From NCBI GenBank assembly GCA_963777775.1, contig CAVZRL010000009.1:1674001-1738000 (forward strand): DNA of 64,000 nucleotides, in the 5' to 3' direction. The stretch comes from WHSW01 sp963777775. Lineage in GTDB: Bacteria > Actinomycetota > Thermoleophilia > Solirubrobacterales > 70-9. Under the pieces are notes generated by a model that saw nothing but the letters and a program-made list of their open reading frames with translations, made no database searches and had not been told where the DNA came from. Below, in pieces: positions 61,908 through 64,000 of this stretch. Positions within the stretch are counted from its first letter, which is position 1. Each line of letters opens with the position of its first letter. The translations under genes were made by a program, and so were the position numbers.

Positions 61908-62663
61908 ATGAGACTCCGCACTATCGCGCTCGCGGCCATGGTCGTACTGGCGCTGGCAACAACTGGTGCTGTCGCTGGCCAGCTGATCACCGGCAAAGAC
62001 ATCAAGAACGGCGCGGTCAAGAAGAAGGACCTGGCCAAGAAGGTCAAGGCCCAGCTCAATGACACAGCGCCGGGAGCGCCGGGTCAGGACGGGGCGGACG
62101 GCGCACCGGGCGAGGATGCCCAGACGCCGGTCGACGCCCTGCCCGGGCAGGGGTTCGTGACATCGAACCCCACGGTCAGTCTGACGCCGGACGGGGTCGA
62201 GTTCGGTCCCTACGCTGACGGTGGCGCAAGCGGAGGCTCGCTGCGCTTCGACGGGCTGAACGGTCAGCCGCTGAGCGCGATCCAGAGCCTCGTCTATGTC
62301 GGCCGGTACACAAGTGATGCCGATACGGGTGGAGTCGGCGTGCCCTACCTCCGGGTGTTCCTGGAGGGCGATGCGCACGACGCCATCTTCTCTCCCAATA
62401 CGCAGCCGCCCGACCCGGACGTGGCCGAAGGTCCGTTCCACACCTGGGTCGCGACGAGCGGTCTGTGGCGCTACGACGACGACGGCGGTTCCGGCGGGCA
62501 GTACGGGGTGAACGGCGCCCCGTTCGCCACGGTCGTCGATGACCACGGCACCGAGACGATCAGCGGCATCTACATCACGACAGGGTTCTCGGCGGGCACC
62601 AACCTGTCGGCCCTGTTGCGGTCGCTCGAGGTGAACGGAGACACGTTCAACTTCGGCGGCTGA
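61908..62663 (+). CDS. Secreted protein with collagen-like stretch
   Basis: 251 aa. Signal peptide (residues 3-24, LRTIALAAMVVLALATTGAV). Then AGQLITGKDIKNGAVKKKDL, a phrase recurrent in secreted proteins of Solirubrobacterales-like actinobacteria, followed by a few Gly-x-y triplets (GAPGQDGADGAPGEDAQ) and a beta-rich domain of about 170 residues (LRFDGLNGQPLSAIQSLVYV, GPFHTWVATSGLWRYDDDGG, SGIYITTGFSAGTNLSALLR). Function unknown; probably surface-exposed. A GGAGAG site precedes ATG 61908 and a strong hairpin follows the stop. Confidence 0.75.
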   Translation: MRLRTIALAAMVVLALATTGAVAGQLITGKDIKNGAVKKKDLAKKVKAQLNDTAPGAPGQDGADGAPGEDAQTPVDALPGQGFVTSNPTVSLTPDGVEFGPYADGGASGGSLRFDGLNGQPLSAIQSLVYVGRYTSDADTGGVGVPYLRVFLEGDAHDAIFSPNTQPPDPDVAEGPFHTWVATSGLWRYDDDGGSGGQYGVNGAPFATVVDDHGTETISGIYITTGFSAGTNLSALLRSLEVNGDTFNFGG

Positions 62664-62675
62664 TCAGTGGCGATA

Positions 62676-62708
62676 CCCCGGGGTGTGCACGGATCGCATA
62701 CCCCGGGG
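62676..62708 (+). terminator. Hairpin terminator after the collagen-like gene
   Basis: CCCCGGGGTGTGC-ACGGATC-GCATACCCCGGGG forms a 13-bp stem with one G-T pair, 12 nt after the stop. It has no T-tract, which is common for actinobacterial hairpin terminators. Confidence 0.5.
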
Positions 62709-62870
62709 GCTCGTCGAGCCACTCGGCGTAGTCCGCGCGGCGAACATGTCGGGCCCGAGGATCGCTTCTACCCAGCACCCTGCCTCGAGCGCTGAGGCTC
62801 GAGCACGATCACTGTGGATAGAACCTGAGCGCCTCTCGACCCCGGCTCATGCCGGGCCGGTCGCGGGTGC

Positions 62871-63014
62871 TCACAGGAGCATGAGCGCCGCAGACTCGAC
62901 GGTCACATCCCCCCGCTGCAGGAGGAACGCGATCACCCAGAGCACGACCAGGGCGACGACCAGCCAGAGCAGGACCTTGACCGAAAACGGCCAAGTTGCC
63001 CATCGCCCTCTCAT
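62871..63014 (-). CDS. Small single-pass membrane protein
   Basis: 47 aa from ATG 63014: MRGRWATWPFSVKVLLWLVV followed by ALVVLWVIAFLLQRGDVTVE. A basic N-terminus, one strong hydrophobic helix (about residues 11-31) and a short outside tail. Likely a small membrane protein; no family recognised. The 62709-62870 gap shows nothing else. Confidence 0.5.
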   Translation of the reverse strand: MRGRWATWPFSVKVLLWLVVALVVLWVIAFLLQRGDVTVESAALMLL

Positions 63015-63073
63015 CGCCGCGCAGCGTATCGCCAACCGAGGCCCCTTCCCTTGGCCCAGTGGCTGCGGGAGTA

Positions 63074-63093
63074 CCGCTTCTCGTCCAAAGCGG
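63074..63093. repeat. Palindrome CCGCTT-CTCGTCC-AAAGCGG (copy 6, outside the island)
   Basis: Identical to the copy at 20528-20547 and in the same orientation, 101 bp upstream of the second PD40 gene. It is the only member of the small repeat family seen outside the tRNA-Glu island in this window. Confidence 0.7.
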
Positions 63094-63193
63094 AGCTGCA
63101 TCGCTGGCCGCCCTCCTCTCTAGGAGGCGTTTTGGAAACTGGGCTCCGTCGGGTGTAGGCTCGTAGCCGTCTCGCTTCGACGCGAGGGGAATC

Positions 63194-64000
63194 ATGTCGG
63201 TTCAGCGGTGCGTGCCTTCTTCTCATCATCTGCGCGCTGGCCATCGGTTTCGCGGCAGGGCCAGCGTCGGCGACCTTCCCCGGCAATGACGGACGGATCG
63301 CCTTCGACGTCGTCAGGCCGAAGACGGACAGCGTCGAGATCTTCACGGCCAGCGCCGACGGTGGCGACACCCAGAGGCTGACCTCCAACCCCGACAACTT
63401 CTCCGTGTTCCCTGACTGGTCCCCCGATGGAGAGACGATCTCCTTCACCAGCAGCAGTGGGCCTGGGTTCGCCCAGATCTACACGATGAATGCGGATGGA
63501 AGCGGTGTCACCCAGCTCACCCGGGGTCCCGGAGCCCACGGCCTCTCGGGCTGGTCGCCGGACGGCAGCAGACTGGTGATCAGGTCCGCCTGGGGCGGCG
63601 GCCACGCTCTGCAGGGGATCTGGATCATTCCCGCGTTCGACCCCGACGGCGTCACCCAGGAGGAGGCGCAGCGAGTGACGACGATTCCCGCGGGCGTCAA
63701 ATTCGACTCTTCCCCGCAGTTCTCGCCCGATGGGGGCTCGATCGTCTTCGCCCGCTACAAGAGCCGACGCAGGTCGGCGATCTACCGAGTGAACACCGAC
63801 GGGACTGGCCTGCAGCGCCTTACCCGGTGGCGCTTGAATGCGTCCAGCCCCGACTGGTCGCCCGACGGTCAACGGATCGCCTTCGACTCGGGCGACTCCG
63901 GGACCCCGGGGAGCAAGGGCGACATCTATGTCATGCGCGACGACGGCGGCGGGCGGACGAGGCTGACCGACGGGCCGCGACTTTCCGCGGGCGGGCGCGT
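63194..64000 (+). CDS. Secreted PD40/TolB-like beta-propeller protein (3' end beyond window; N-terminal frameshift)
   Basis: The main frame gives a signal peptide LLLIICALAIGFAAGPASA, then FPGNDGRIAFDVVRPKTDSV and blades marked by DWSPDGETISFTS, GWSPDGSRLVIRS, QFSPDGGSIVFAR and DWSPDGQRIAFDS with YTMNADGSGV strands. It is a paralogue of the gene at 20686. The only good start, ATG 63194, is in another frame (MSVQRCV), so one base is missing or extra near 63210, or an unusual start is used. The protein would be exported. It continues past the right edge. Confidence 0.75.

Overview
The window is a GC-rich chromosomal segment of an actinobacterium. The best guess is class Thermoleophilia (Solirubrobacterales-like). 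That rests on gene style rather than a marker gene: arrays of SnoaL-like proteins that open MSQENVE and close EALEAAGLSE, secreted PD40 and YWTD-like propellers, an ITGKDIKNG/collagen-like surface protein, and an InhA/FabI-type enoyl reductase in a compact fab cluster. No rRNA or universal marker gene was seen, so the placement is inference.

Layout. 1-9.8 kb: envelope and lipid functions (frameshifted haloalkane dehalogenase and MMPL genes, hydrolases, an LmeA-like lipoprotein-type protein, a glycosyltransferase + polysaccharide deacetylase + membrane protein operon, a patatin). 9.84-10.03 kb: tRNA-Leu(CAG) and tRNA-Glu(CTC). 10.05-22.39 kb: a 12.3-kb genomic island lying between a 62-bp exact direct repeat that contains the 3' half of tRNA-Glu (attL/attR). 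The island is full of decayed genes (P-loop kinase, MGT glycosyltransferase, NYN, prepilin, propeller), small unknown genes and short palindromic repeats, and no integrase is recognisable. 22.4-25.3 kb: tandem SnoaL-like genes with a methyltransferase. 25.4-30.7 kb: a PLP decarboxylase and an iron-uptake pair (imelysin-like lipoprotein + FTR1 permease) behind a possible iron box. 30.7-36.0 kb: a DUF294 nucleotidyltransferase, then fabD-fabG-acpP-fabF-fabI. 36.0-41.9 kb: a cyclic-nucleotide block: a lone cNMP-binding protein, an MFS transporter fused to a cNMP-binding domain, a hybrid histidine kinase, and a response regulator fused to a class III cyclase. 41.9-45.4 kb: a mosaic pseudogene, a BNR/sialidase-like protein and a YWTD-like propeller, with an exact 227-bp duplication between the first and the last. 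45.5-52.1 kb: a cobalamin-riboswitch operon. 52.2-58.4 kb: nitroreductase, glpD, a divergent Rho-like protein, a Na+/H+ antiporter, DUF192. 58.4-61.7 kb: a response-regulator gene cut by a decayed large-serine-recombinase element. 61.9-64 kb: secreted proteins.

The most interesting system is the cobalamin-riboswitch operon. Two DUF4430 proteins (the fold of the transcobalamin beta domain) precede an energy-coupling-factor importer (EcfT, a tandem EcfAA ATPase, and EcfS). The S component is fused to an extracytoplasmic alpha/alpha-barrel of the prenyltransferase/squalene-cyclase type, which is the fold of the transcobalamin alpha domain, and ends in a C-terminal membrane anchor. Together the parts look like a surface-tethered, transcobalamin-like B12 capture device wired directly to its importer. 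This is inference from folds, gene order and the riboswitch.

Single-base frameshifts are concentrated in the island (11-18 kb) and the recombinase element (59-60 kb), with isolated ones in the first two genes and the last gene. The roughly 35 genes between 22 and 58 kb are almost all intact. This pattern favours real gene decay in mobile DNA over uniform sequencing error, but raw reads would be needed to settle it.
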